Assembly (NCBI GenBank): GCA_019242135.1 | Contig: JAFAWC010000447.1 | Coordinates: forward strand, 1 to 12,982 | DNA length: 12,982 nt | DNA from: Mycobacteriaceae bacterium | GTDB taxonomy: Bacteria > Actinomycetota > Actinomycetes > Mycobacteriales > Mycobacteriaceae | Reading direction: 5' to 3' | Part shown: in pieces, positions 1-6,465 of the stretch | Layout: each line of letters begins with the position of its first letter | Position numbering within the stretch: the stretch's first letter is position 1 | Program-made: the position numbers and the translations under genes | The notes under the pieces: model-generated | Database searches by the model: none | What the model was told of the DNA's origin: nothing | The model's input: the letters and a program-made list of their open reading frames with translations, nothing else

Positions 1-531
1 CAACGCGGTCTGTGGTTCGAGGAGTTCGAGCCCGGTGTGCGGTACCTGCACCGGCCCGGCCGGACGATCACCGAGGCCGACAACGTGTTGTTCACCACGC
101 TGACGATGAACACGCAGGCGCTGCACCTGGATGCGGCTTTCTCGGAGAACCAGGCGCCGTTTCACCAGCGGCTAGTGAACTCGATGTTCACGTTGTCCAC
201 CCTGGTCGGACTGTCGGTTGCGCAGCTGACGCAGGGCACGATCGTGGGCAACCTCGGCTTCTCCGAAATCACCTTTCCGCGACCCCTGTTCCACGGCGAC
301 ACGCTGTATGCCGAAACGCTGGTGGCCGACAAGCGCTTGTCACGGACGCGCCAAGGGGAGGGGATCGTCACGTTCAACCACGTCGGCCGCAACCAGCACG
401 GCGACGTCGTCGCTACCGCGACGCGAAAGACGATGGTGCGCACGAAACCCGGCGATGAGCCGCTTGCGCGAAGAGAATCAGGCAGCGATGAGCCGCTTGC
501 GGGCAGAGCGTCGGGCAACGAAGCATCATGA
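1..531 (+). CDS. MaoC-like hydratase (hot-dog fold), 5'-truncated by the window edge
   Basis: The frame is open from base 1 and reads into WFEEFEPG, so the true start lies upstream and the GTG at 37 is internal. 176 residues are visible. The MaoC hot-dog core is recognisable: a PGRTITEADN segment, then the active-site helix ending in LHLD (His codon at 124-126), then GNLGF and FPRPLFHGDTLYAET strands. The family fold hydrates or dehydrates acyl-CoA thioesters. In usual hydratases the motif is GDxNPxH; here the aligned stretch reads MNTQALH, so the catalytic Asp position is Asn (codon 109-111) while His is kept. The Rv2499c-type subgroup may share this. The gene precedes citE as Rv2499c precedes Rv2498c in M. 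tuberculosis, suggesting a hydratase in leucine or itaconate breakdown (inference). Its stop overlaps the citE ATG (ATGA, 528-531). The C-terminal tail carries a tandem repeat. Confidence 0.85.
   Translation, partial: QRGLWFEEFEPGVRYLHRPGRTITEADNVLFTTLTMNTQALHLDAAFSENQAPFHQRLVNSMFTLSTLVGLSVAQLTQGTIVGNLGFSEITFPRPLFHGDTLYAETLVADKRLSRTRQGEGIVTFNHVGRNQHGDVVATATRKTMVRTKPGDEPLARRESGSDEPLAGRASGNEAS
454..519 (+). repeat. Two tandem 33-bp units in the MaoC C-terminal tail, possibly MIRU-like
   Basis: Two adjacent 33-bp units (454-486 and 487-519) match at 27 of 33 positions by my count and share the 17-bp core GCGATGAGCCGCTTGCG (452-468 and 485-501). Being a multiple of three, the repeat stays in frame and encodes DEPLARRESGS then DEPLAGRASGN. 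It ends a few codons before the ATGA stop/start overlap with citE. Mycobacterial interspersed repetitive units are known to sit at such stop/start junctions inside operons and stay open in frame. Assignment to a known MIRU type is not established here. Confidence 0.6.
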
Positions 532-1337
532 CGCTGGATAAGGTCGGTCCGGCCTGGCTATTCTGCCCGGCGGACCGCCCGGAACGCTTCGCGAAGGCCG
601 CCGCTGTTGCCGACGTGGTGATCCTTGACCTCGAAGACGGAGTGGCGGCTGCCGATAGGGAGTCCGCACGCGCCGCATTGGTCGACTCCCCCCTGGACCC
701 TGCGAAGACGGTCGTGCGGGTCAACGCCGCGGTCACCGACGACTACCACGCCGACTTGAAGACCGTGGCACGCACCGACTACACCACGGTAATGCTGCCG
801 AAATGCGAAGGCGCTCAACAGGTCAAGGCGCTCGAGCCGCTCCAGGTGATCGTGTTGGTCGAGACGCCGCTGGGGGCGGTGACGGTCGCCGAAAGCGTAC
901 AAGCGGACAACGCCGTCGGGGTGATGTGGGGCTCCGAGGATCTGTTCGCCGCGCTCGGGGGGACCGCGAACCGCAATCCGGACGGGACACTGCGCGACGT
1001 CGCGCGGCATGTGCGGTCGGTGTCGCTGCTGGCCGCCAAGGCGTATTCACGGCTGGCGTTGGATTCGGTGTACCTCGACATCAACGATCTTGACGGACTG
1101 CGCGCGGAGGTCGACGACGCCGTCGCGGTCGGCTTTGACGCGAAGGTCGCCATCCATCCCAGCCAGCTGCCCGTGATTCGAGCCGGCTACACGCCGACGC
1201 CAGACCAACTGGATTGGGCCCGCGGAGTATTGGCCGCCGCGCAGGACCGCCGCGGGGTGTTCGAACTGGACGGGATGATGATCGACATGCCCGTACTGCG
1301 CCGCGCCCGCCACATCCTCAGGCTCGGCGAACGATGA
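528..1337 (+). CDS. citE: CitE-like acyl-CoA lyase (HpcH/HpaI aldolase family)
   Basis: A 269-residue TIM-barrel lyase of the CitE-like family, which cleaves 3-hydroxyacyl-CoA thioesters with Mg2+. Visible landmarks are DLEDGV (34-39), Arg64 in VVRVN, PK (91-92), Glu112 in VETPLG and Asp138 in WGSEDL. Spacing of Arg64, Glu112 and Asp138 agrees with my recollection of the M. tuberculosis CitE (Rv2498c) active site, where the acidic pair binds the metal. The length also fits (about 270 residues). Rv2498c has been reported as a bifunctional lyase acting on (R)-HMG-CoA in leucine catabolism and on citramalyl-CoA in itaconate breakdown. The start is the ATG in the ATGA overlap with the MaoC-like gene, and the stop overlaps the next ATG the same way, so all three genes are likely translationally coupled. 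The substrate is inferred from family and context. Confidence 0.88.
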   Translation: MTLDKVGPAWLFCPADRPERFAKAAAVADVVILDLEDGVAAADRESARAALVDSPLDPAKTVVRVNAAVTDDYHADLKTVARTDYTTVMLPKCEGAQQVKALEPLQVIVLVETPLGAVTVAESVQADNAVGVMWGSEDLFAALGGTANRNPDGTLRDVARHVRSVSLLAAKAYSRLALDSVYLDINDLDGLRAEVDDAVAVGFDAKVAIHPSQLPVIRAGYTPTPDQLDWARGVLAAAQDRRGVFELDGMMIDMPVLRRARHILRLGER

Positions 1338-3247
1338 CCGCGCCCCAGTGGCGCAGGTTCGCCGATACCGCGGCCGCTCGCCATGGTGCGCCCCGAGGTG
1401 ATTACAACGATTTGTGGCAGTGGTCGGTCGACAAGCCGGCCCGTTTCTGGCGGGCGATATGGGACTACTTCGACGTCGGTCGCGGAGGCGGGGAGCTCGG
1501 CGATGACGACACCGCTGTGCTCGCCGATGCCTCGATGCCGGGAGCGCAATGGTTTCCGAGCGTAGAGCTGAACTACGTGGACCTCGTCCTGCGCCACACC
1601 CACCAACCCGGCGCCGCGATCGTCGGTGTGGACGAGTCGGGTTCGCGCACCGAGATCAGCTGGAAAGAACTGGCGGGTCAGGTGGGTGCCCTCGCGGCCG
1701 AACTGCGCCGTCTCGGTGTCGAACAGGGTGACAGGGTCGCCGCATACCTGCCCGACGTCGCTGAGGCGATGGTCGCTGTGTTGGCCACCGCATCGTTGGG
1801 CGCTGTGTGGTCGTCGTGCGGGCAGGACTACGCGCCCGAAGGCGCCGCCGCGCGGCTGTCGCAGCTCGACCCGAAGGTCTTGGTCAGCGCGAACGGCTAC
1901 CGATACAACGGACGGTGGATCGACAAGCGGGCCCACACGGCCGAGCTGTGCACGCTGCTGGGCGACCCGCATCTCATCGTCGTCGACAGCGACGATTACC
2001 GGCAGGTGATCGCCGAACCGACGGACCCGGATGTCAGGGCCGTGCCCTTCAACCACCCACTGTGGGTGCTGTTCAGCTCCGGCACCACCGGCCGCCCCAA
2101 AGGCATCGTGCACGGCCACGGCGGAATGATTCTGGAACATCTCAAAGCCGTTGGCCTGCAAGCTGATCTGGGCAGCGACGACATCTTCTTCTGGCAGACC
2201 GCGCTGAGCTGGATGATGTGGAACTTTCGGTTGTCCGGCCTGCTGTGCGGTGCGACTGTCATGTGTTACAGCGGCCACCCCCTGTACCCGGACGCCGACC
2301 GGCTCTGGCAACTGGTCGCCGACGAGGGGGTCACGTACTTCGGCACCAGCCCGGGTCACCTGCTGGCGTCGCGCAAGGCAGATCTCACGCCGGGCTCCGC
2401 CCACAACCTCAGCCGGCTTCACACCATCGGCAGCACCGGCTCGCCGCTGGCCGCAGATCTTTTCGAATGGGTTGGCTCCCATGTCGGTAAGGAGGTGATG
2501 GTGTCCTCGATCAGCGGTGGGACAGATGTCTGCACGGCCTTCGCCGGCGGAACACCTGGCGTGCCGACCCGCCCCGGAGAATTGGCGGCACGCTACCTCG
2601 GCGTCGCCCTGCAGTGCTGGTCACCGGATCGTCAGCCGCGCATCAACGAGGTCGGAGAACTCGTGATCACCGAACCGATGCCGTCCATGCCGGTTGGCTT
2701 TTGGCAGGACGAGGACGGAACCAAGTATCGCGCAGCCTATTTCGCGCATCACTGGGTAGACGGTCCGGCCCCGTGCGTGTGGCGGCACGGCGACTGGGTC
2801 ACGCTCACCGAGCGGGGGTCGCTGATCATTCACGGCCGAAGCGACGCGACGCTCAACCGCCATGGCATCCGGATGGGGTCGGCGGACATCTATGAGGTCG
2901 TGGAGGGGATCGCCGAAGTCAACGAGGCGTTCGTGCTCGGCGTTGACGGGCCGGACAGCTTGTATTGGATGCCGCTGTTCGTCGTGATGACCCCCGGTAG
3001 CCGGCTGGACAACGGACTGCGCGCCAAGATCTGCGCGGAAATTCGCTCAAGGTTGTCGCCGCGCCATGTGCCCGACGAGATCATCGAAGCCCCCGGTATC
3101 CCGCACACCCGCACCGGCAAGAAGCTAGAGGTTCCGATCACCGGCATTCTCGCCGGACGCGCCGACGTCGCCGTTGATCCGCGGTCAATCGACAACCCCG
3201 ATCTGCTCGGGTGGTATCGCGAGCAGGGCCGTGCGCACCAGTGGTAG
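1334..3247 (+). CDS. Acetoacetyl-CoA synthetase (acetoacetate-CoA ligase)
   Basis: A 637-residue member of the adenylate-forming ligase superfamily, close to the usual acetoacetyl-CoA synthetase length of about 650. It would activate acetoacetate with ATP and CoA in the cytosol. Motifs in order: an N-terminal ACS-type region with WFPSVELNYVD; GAVWSSCGQDYAP; the P-loop SSGTTGRPKG (248-257); GSTGSPL (366-372); SGGTD (394-398); HGDW; the hinge GRSDATLNRHGIRMGSADIY (from 501); and TRTGKKLEVPI near the C-terminus, with Lys596 as the likely catalytic lysine. The GAVWSSC and NRHGIRMGSADIY segments favour acetoacetyl- over acetyl-CoA synthetase. An open frame extends upstream to 1214, but the ATG at 1334 in the ATGA overlap with citE fits the family N-terminus. 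Placement after citE suggests it recycles acetoacetate released by the lyase. It ends six bases from the convergent DLH gene. Confidence 0.9.
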   Translation: MTAPQWRRFADTAAARHGAPRGDYNDLWQWSVDKPARFWRAIWDYFDVGRGGGELGDDDTAVLADASMPGAQWFPSVELNYVDLVLRHTHQPGAAIVGVDESGSRTEISWKELAGQVGALAAELRRLGVEQGDRVAAYLPDVAEAMVAVLATASLGAVWSSCGQDYAPEGAAARLSQLDPKVLVSANGYRYNGRWIDKRAHTAELCTLLGDPHLIVVDSDDYRQVIAEPTDPDVRAVPFNHPLWVLFSSGTTGRPKGIVHGHGGMILEHLKAVGLQADLGSDDIFFWQTALSWMMWNFRLSGLLCGATVMCYSGHPLYPDADRLWQLVADEGVTYFGTSPGHLLASRKADLTPGSAHNLSRLHTIGSTGSPLAADLFEWVGSHVGKEVMVSSISGGTDVCTAFAGGTPGVPTRPGELAARYLGVALQCWSPDRQPRINEVGELVITEPMPSMPVGFWQDEDGTKYRAAYFAHHWVDGPAPCVWRHGDWVTLTERGSLIIHGRSDATLNRHGIRMGSADIYEVVEGIAEVNEAFVLGVDGPDSLYWMPLFVVMTPGSRLDNGLRAKICAEIRSRLSPRHVPDEIIEAPGIPHTRTGKKLEVPITGILAGRADVAVDPRSIDNPDLLGWYREQGRAHQW

Positions 3248-3253
3248 CCCGGC

Positions 3254-3958
3254 TCACCCGAGGTGCTCGTCAAAGAAGGCGAGGATGCGCCGCCACGCGT
3301 CCTCGGCCTCCGGCTCCGAATAGGCCAAGCCAGCGATTCGTTCGACAATCTTGACGGCCGACGGGGTGGGGAAGTCGTTCATGAAGCTATGCCCGACCTC
3401 CGGGTATTCCTTGACATCGTGAGGCACGCCGCCGTCGGCTAACAATGCCTTCAACGTGGCCGCCGTGTTGGGGGCCAGCATGCGATCCATGGCCCCATAG
3501 CTGGCCACCACCGGGCATGCCCGGCGCAGCGCATCTGTGTCGGCGGGCATCATGCCGTAATTCGGTGCGGCAGCGTCGAAGACGCCATGGGTGGCCAGCA
3601 GCAGACAGAATCCGCCGCCCATGCAGAATCCGACGATCCCGACCCGTCCCGTGCACCGCTCGTCGGCCGCCAGATGCTCGCGGGCCGCGGCCAGGTCATC
3701 GACCGCGACACCGAGCCCTCGCCTGAGCGACGTGAAAGTGCTGACCACGCAATGCAGCTTGTGACCACGGCGGTACAGCGCCGGCGCCAGCGCGAGATAA
3801 CCGTTGGAGGCGAAGCGGTCGGTGATGCGGCGCACATCCGCCGTCATCCCCAGTGCGTCATGGACCACCACTACACCCGGCCACGGGCCGTGGCTCACCG
3901 GAACCGCTTGGTAGCCGGGCAAAGGCCCGGCGGGGCAGGCGTAGGAAATGTCTGGCAC
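3254..3958 (-). CDS. Dienelactone hydrolase family protein
   Basis: A 234-residue alpha/beta hydrolase of the DLH family, a typical length. The VVVVHDALGM strand-loop (29-38) contributes the oxyanion region. The nucleophile elbow GFCMGG places Cys112 as nucleophile, with Asp158 (GAMDRM) and His190 (VGHSFMN) completing the Cys-Asp-His triad. Family members open enol-lactones or hydrolyse other esters; the true substrate is unknown. The start is a GTG at 3958 with no strong Shine-Dalgarno, in keeping with reading from the upstream thiolase gene 34 bases away. A good hairpin lies in that gap and may tune expression. The 3' end stops six bases from the acetoacetyl-CoA synthetase stop on the other strand, with no room for a terminator between them. 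Being last in a run with a thiolase, DUF35 protein, SDR and LLM enzyme suggests ring or lactone catabolism (inference). Confidence 0.88.
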   Translation of the reverse strand: MPDISYACPAGPLPGYQAVPVSHGPWPGVVVVHDALGMTADVRRITDRFASNGYLALAPALYRRGHKLHCVVSTFTSLRRGLGVAVDDLAAAREHLAADERCTGRVGIVGFCMGGGFCLLLATHGVFDAAAPNYGMMPADTDALRRACPVVASYGAMDRMLAPNTAATLKALLADGGVPHDVKEYPEVGHSFMNDFPTPSAVKIVERIAGLAYSEPEAEDAWRRILAFFDEHLG

Positions 3959-3969
3959 TGATTCGATGT

Positions 3970-3991
3970 CGCGAGACCCGCGGGTGACGCG
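3970..3991. promoter_or_regulatory. Palindromic hairpin in the thiolase-DLH gap
   Basis: The 10-bp palindrome ACCCGCGGGT (3976-3985) is flanked by CGCG (3970-3973) and CGCG (3988-3991), separated by AG and GA mismatches, so 18 of 22 bases pair in one symmetric element. It begins two bases beyond the thiolase stop codon (minus-strand sense) and ends 11 bases before the DLH GTG. There is no T-run. It could be a partial terminator, an mRNA-stabilising hairpin or a protein site; sequence alone does not decide. Confidence 0.5.
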
Positions 3992-3992
3992 C

Positions 3993-5135
3993 TCAGACCG
4001 TCAGGACGGTCGCCGCCGCGGTGCCCGGAGCGCCGTACACCTGCGCGAAGCCGACCCGCGGCGCCCCGGGGACCTGACGGTCGCCCGCCTGTCCGCGCAA
4101 CTGCCGCACCAGCTCGTGGACCTGCCGCAAGCCCGACGCGCCGATCGGTTCGCCGTTGGCGATCAATCCCCCGTCGGTGTTCACCGGCATGGGACCGGCG
4201 ATCTCGGTGGCGCCGTCCGCCAGCAGTTTCTCCTGCTCCCCGTCCGCGCAGAACCCGGCTTCGGCCATGTGGATCACCTCGGCGCCGGCGTCGGTGTCCT
4301 GTAGCTGGATGACGTCGACGTCATCCGGTGCGACACCGGCCCTTTCGAATGCCGCGCGCGACGCGTAGACCGTCGGGGACACATCCTCATCGAGAGGGGC
4401 CGACGTCGCATGCACCTCGTAGGCGCCGTAGCGGCGGGTGCGGATCTCAGCCGCTCTCAGATATACCGGCTTTGCGGTGAAGCGATGCGCGATGTCTGCC
4501 CGGCACATGATCACGGCCGCGGCGCCTTCATCGGGCGCACAGAACATGTACTGGGTCAGCGGGTAGTTCAGTACCGGCGAGTTGAGGATTTCTTCCTCGG
4601 AAATCGGCTTGCGCCGGAAGGCGTTCGGGTTGAGGGCGCCGTTGCGGAAGTTCTTCGCCGCCACTTTGGCGAGGGTCTCTTGCGAGATGCCGTGATTGTG
4701 GAGGTACCGGTTGGCCTTCATGCCAAAGAACTTGGTCGTGACGAATTGTCCATTTTCCGCGTACCACTGCGGCAGCGCCAGTTTGGCGGGATCGTCGGTG
4801 AAGGCGCCACGTGGATGTTTGTCCATGCCGACCGCGATGCCGATGTCGTACTTGCCCAGCCGGATCGTGTCGGCGCACACCTGGGTGGCGGTGGCCGCAG
4901 TCGCGCAGGCGTTGAACACGTCGGTAAAGGGGATCCCGGTAAGCCCGACGAGGCGGGTCACCGCGTCGGGGTTGCTCACCTCGTAGCTGCCGCCGACGCC
5001 GAATTGGATGTCTTTCCACTCGAGCCCCCCATCGTCAAGAGCCGCCTGGATCGCCTCCGCGCCCATCTGCATCGCGGTCTTGTCGAACCTGCCGAAGGGG
5101 TGGATGCCTACACCGATGATCGCGACGTCACTCAT
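3993..5135 (-). CDS. SCP2/Ltp-type thiolase (lipid-transfer protein/acetyl-CoA acetyltransferase-like)
   Basis: A 380-residue thiolase-superfamily protein. The N-terminus VAIIGVGIHPFGRF is typical of the SCP-x/Ltp branch, and Cys77 in FNACATAAT is the position of the acyl-accepting nucleophile. The C-terminal motif reads NTDGGLIANGEPIGASGLRQ, with Glu-Pro where classical thiolases have the catalytic His-Pro. The last motif reads QVYGAPGTAAA, lacking the second Cys of biosynthetic thiolases. Such proteins are often paired with DUF35 proteins; mycobacterial Ltp2 with a DUF35 partner performs retro-aldol rather than thiolytic cleavage in steroid side-chain loss. A DUF35 gene lies directly upstream with a 19-base gap, so a complex is likely. 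The ATG at 5135 has a GAGGAG Shine-Dalgarno (5144-5149) at eight bases. Thiolase, retro-aldolase or another acyl-CoA role all remain possible. Confidence 0.85.
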   Translation of the reverse strand: MSDVAIIGVGIHPFGRFDKTAMQMGAEAIQAALDDGGLEWKDIQFGVGGSYEVSNPDAVTRLVGLTGIPFTDVFNACATAATATQVCADTIRLGKYDIGIAVGMDKHPRGAFTDDPAKLALPQWYAENGQFVTTKFFGMKANRYLHNHGISQETLAKVAAKNFRNGALNPNAFRRKPISEEEILNSPVLNYPLTQYMFCAPDEGAAAVIMCRADIAHRFTAKPVYLRAAEIRTRRYGAYEVHATSAPLDEDVSPTVYASRAAFERAGVAPDDVDVIQLQDTDAGAEVIHMAEAGFCADGEQEKLLADGATEIAGPMPVNTDGGLIANGEPIGASGLRQVHELVRQLRGQAGDRQVPGAPRVGFAQVYGAPGTAAATVLTV

Positions 5136-5154
5136 AGGAAAAACTCCTCTTGCT

Positions 5155-5568
5155 CTACACCGGACGGAAGGCGAAGGTCACAATTTCGTTGCCATCGTCG
5201 TCCGTGGTGAACGGGACCATCGTCAGCTCGACGTCCATGCCGAACCGAAGCTTTTGCGGATCGTTTTCGGTGAGTCGCCCCTCGACGCGGATCACGTCCT
5301 CCAACTGAACCAGGCCGACCCCGAACGGGACAAAGTCCTTTCCGGTCGCGCCGGCATACGGCGGACCCGGCGGGAACCCCTGGGTGGTCCACGCCACAAG
5401 CGTTCCGCGCCGCGGCAGCAGAACCTCCGACATGTCGGCGGCGCTGCACCGTGGGCAGTGGTTTTGCGTCGGGAACGCTGTGGCACCGCACGCACCGCAG
5501 TTACTGCCGATGAGCTGTGGGTTCTCGTCGGGCCACGTCGAGATGTCGGGTGCGAGCGCCTTCTGCAT
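5155..5568 (-). CDS. DUF35 protein (rubredoxin-like Zn ribbon plus OB fold)
   Basis: A 137-residue protein from the ATG at 5568. The N-terminal Zn ribbon shows CGAC and CPRC with 10 residues between the pairs (Cys24, 27, 38, 41), followed by the OB-fold with GTLVAWTTQGFPPGPPY and a central FGVGLVQLEDVIRVEGRL strand pair. DUF35 proteins bind SCP2-type thiolases and some acyl-CoA hydratases and are thought to bind or channel acyl-CoA thioesters. A TTG lies one codon upstream (5571), but the GGAGG Shine-Dalgarno at 5577-5581 is eight bases from the ATG and only five from the TTG, so I prefer the ATG. The thiolase gene follows after 19 bases; the SDR gene ends 71 bases upstream, leaving room for an internal promoter. 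The domain call is firm; the specific partner is inferred from adjacency. Confidence 0.88.
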   Translation of the reverse strand: MQKALAPDISTWPDENPQLIGSNCGACGATAFPTQNHCPRCSAADMSEVLLPRRGTLVAWTTQGFPPGPPYAGATGKDFVPFGVGLVQLEDVIRVEGRLTENDPQKLRFGMDVELTMVPFTTDDDGNEIVTFAFRPV

Positions 5569-5576
5569 CAAGCGAT

Positions 5577-5581
5577 CCTCC
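5577..5581 (-). promoter_or_regulatory. Ribosome binding site of the DUF35 gene
   Basis: GGAGG on the minus strand, eight bases before the ATG at 5568 and five before the TTG at 5571. This spacing is the reason for choosing the ATG. Confidence 0.65.
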
Positions 5582-5595
5582 AGGGCGGGCCAATA

Positions 5596-5613
5596 ACGCG
5601 CTTACGAAAGCGT
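5596..5613. promoter_or_regulatory. Inverted repeat in the SDR-DUF35 gap, candidate operator
   Basis: CGCTT (5599-5603) and AAGCG (5608-5612) form a perfect 5-bp inverted repeat around ACGA, and an overlapping ACGC (5596-5599)/GCGT (5610-5613) pair adds a second register. It lies in a 71-base gap that is clearly richer in A and T than its surroundings (5601-5640). The only such break inside this gene run, it could hold a promoter and a repressor site for the DUF35-thiolase-DLH genes. No convincing -35/-10 pair stands out. Confidence 0.35.
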
Positions 5614-5639
5614 ACAATGCCATTACTCATAAATGGAAA

Positions 5640-6455
5640 TCATGTTCTCGCACGAGGTCCGAGGATGTAGTGCCCGTCGGCGGCATCGTGGTACCAGCCC
5701 GCTGCCGCAGCGGTTCCGCCGTCGACGTGCAGGGTATGGCCGGTGACGTATGAACTCAGTTCTGAGGCAAGGAACACGGCGGCGCCGGCCATCTCGTCGA
5801 CGTGGCCCAGCCGGCCCATCGGAATCATCAGGCTTGCGCGTTCCTCGAACCCCGGCTCGGCGATAGCCAAAATGCCCTCGGTGACCGTCACGTCGGGCGC
5901 CAGGCCGTTCACCCGGATTCCGTGCGGAGCGAGTTCGAGCGCCGCGGTTTTGGTGAAGTTCACTACGCCGGCCTTGGCCGCGGCGTAGGCGGCATACCCA
6001 GGCGCGGCGCGGATCCCCTCGATCGAGGTGACATTGATGATGCTGCCGCCCTGTTCGGAGTCGCGCATGGCTCGGGCCACGCGTTGAGTGCACAGCAGCA
6101 CGTGCGTCAGATTCGAGCGAATCAGCGCATCCCATCCGTTGGGGGTGGTGTCAAGCAGCGGCGACAGGAACACGCCGCCGGCGTTGTTGACCAGGATGGT
6201 GGGCACACCGAGTGCTTCGACGGTGCCGGCCAGCGCAGTGTCGACTTGATCGGCGTCGCGGACGTCGGTGATACAGGCGAGTCCTTCGGTCTCGGCGGCC
6301 GCCGACTCGGCGGCGGCCGGGTTCTGCTCCCAGATCGCGACCTTGGCCCCGAATTCCGCGAACGCTGTCGCGATGCCGCGGCCGATGCCCGAGCCGCCGC
6401 CGGTGACGACCGCCACCCGGCCGGTCAACGACACCGCGTCGCGGCTCAACACCAT
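5640..6455 (-). CDS. SDR-family NAD(P)-dependent oxidoreductase
   Basis: A 271-residue classical short-chain dehydrogenase/reductase from the ATG at 6455. Landmarks are the Rossmann motif TGGGSGIG (18-25), NNAG (90-93), catalytic Ser144 in NVTSIEG, and Tyr157 and Lys161 in YAAAK, followed by the PHGIRVNGLAP strand and a C-terminal HVDGG. The residue after the second beta strand is Glu (AIWEQN), which usually favours NAD over NADP. It probably interconverts a hydroxyl and a ketone on a pathway intermediate; the substrate is unknown. The frame could also start at a TTG (6479) overlapping the LLM gene, but that adds eight residues before the normal SDR N-terminus, so the ATG ten bases after the LLM stop is preferred. 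Neither has a clear Shine-Dalgarno, consistent with coupling to the LLM gene. Confidence 0.9.
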   Translation of the reverse strand: MVLSRDAVSLTGRVAVVTGGGSGIGRGIATAFAEFGAKVAIWEQNPAAAESAAAETEGLACITDVRDADQVDTALAGTVEALGVPTILVNNAGGVFLSPLLDTTPNGWDALIRSNLTHVLLCTQRVARAMRDSEQGGSIINVTSIEGIRAAPGYAAYAAAKAGVVNFTKTAALELAPHGIRVNGLAPDVTVTEGILAIAEPGFEERASLMIPMGRLGHVDEMAGAAVFLASELSSYVTGHTLHVDGGTAAAAGWYHDAADGHYILGPRART

Positions 6456-6465
6456 CGCAATACCA

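Noticed and set aside
1214..1333. Forty-codon upstream extension of the acetoacetyl-CoA synthetase
   Set aside because: It overlaps citE, is Arg/Pro-rich and unlike any synthetase N-terminus; the ATG at 1334 in the ATGA overlap fits better.
1187..2482. 431-codon minus-strand open frame opposite the acetoacetyl-CoA synthetase
   Set aside because: It lies antisense to a gene with a full set of ligase motifs, and its translation is Arg/Gly/Ala-rich without domain features; a GC-rich shadow frame.
4410..5210. 266-codon plus-strand open frame opposite the thiolase gene
   Set aside because: Antisense to a clear thiolase with intact motifs; no ribosome site or recognisable domain.
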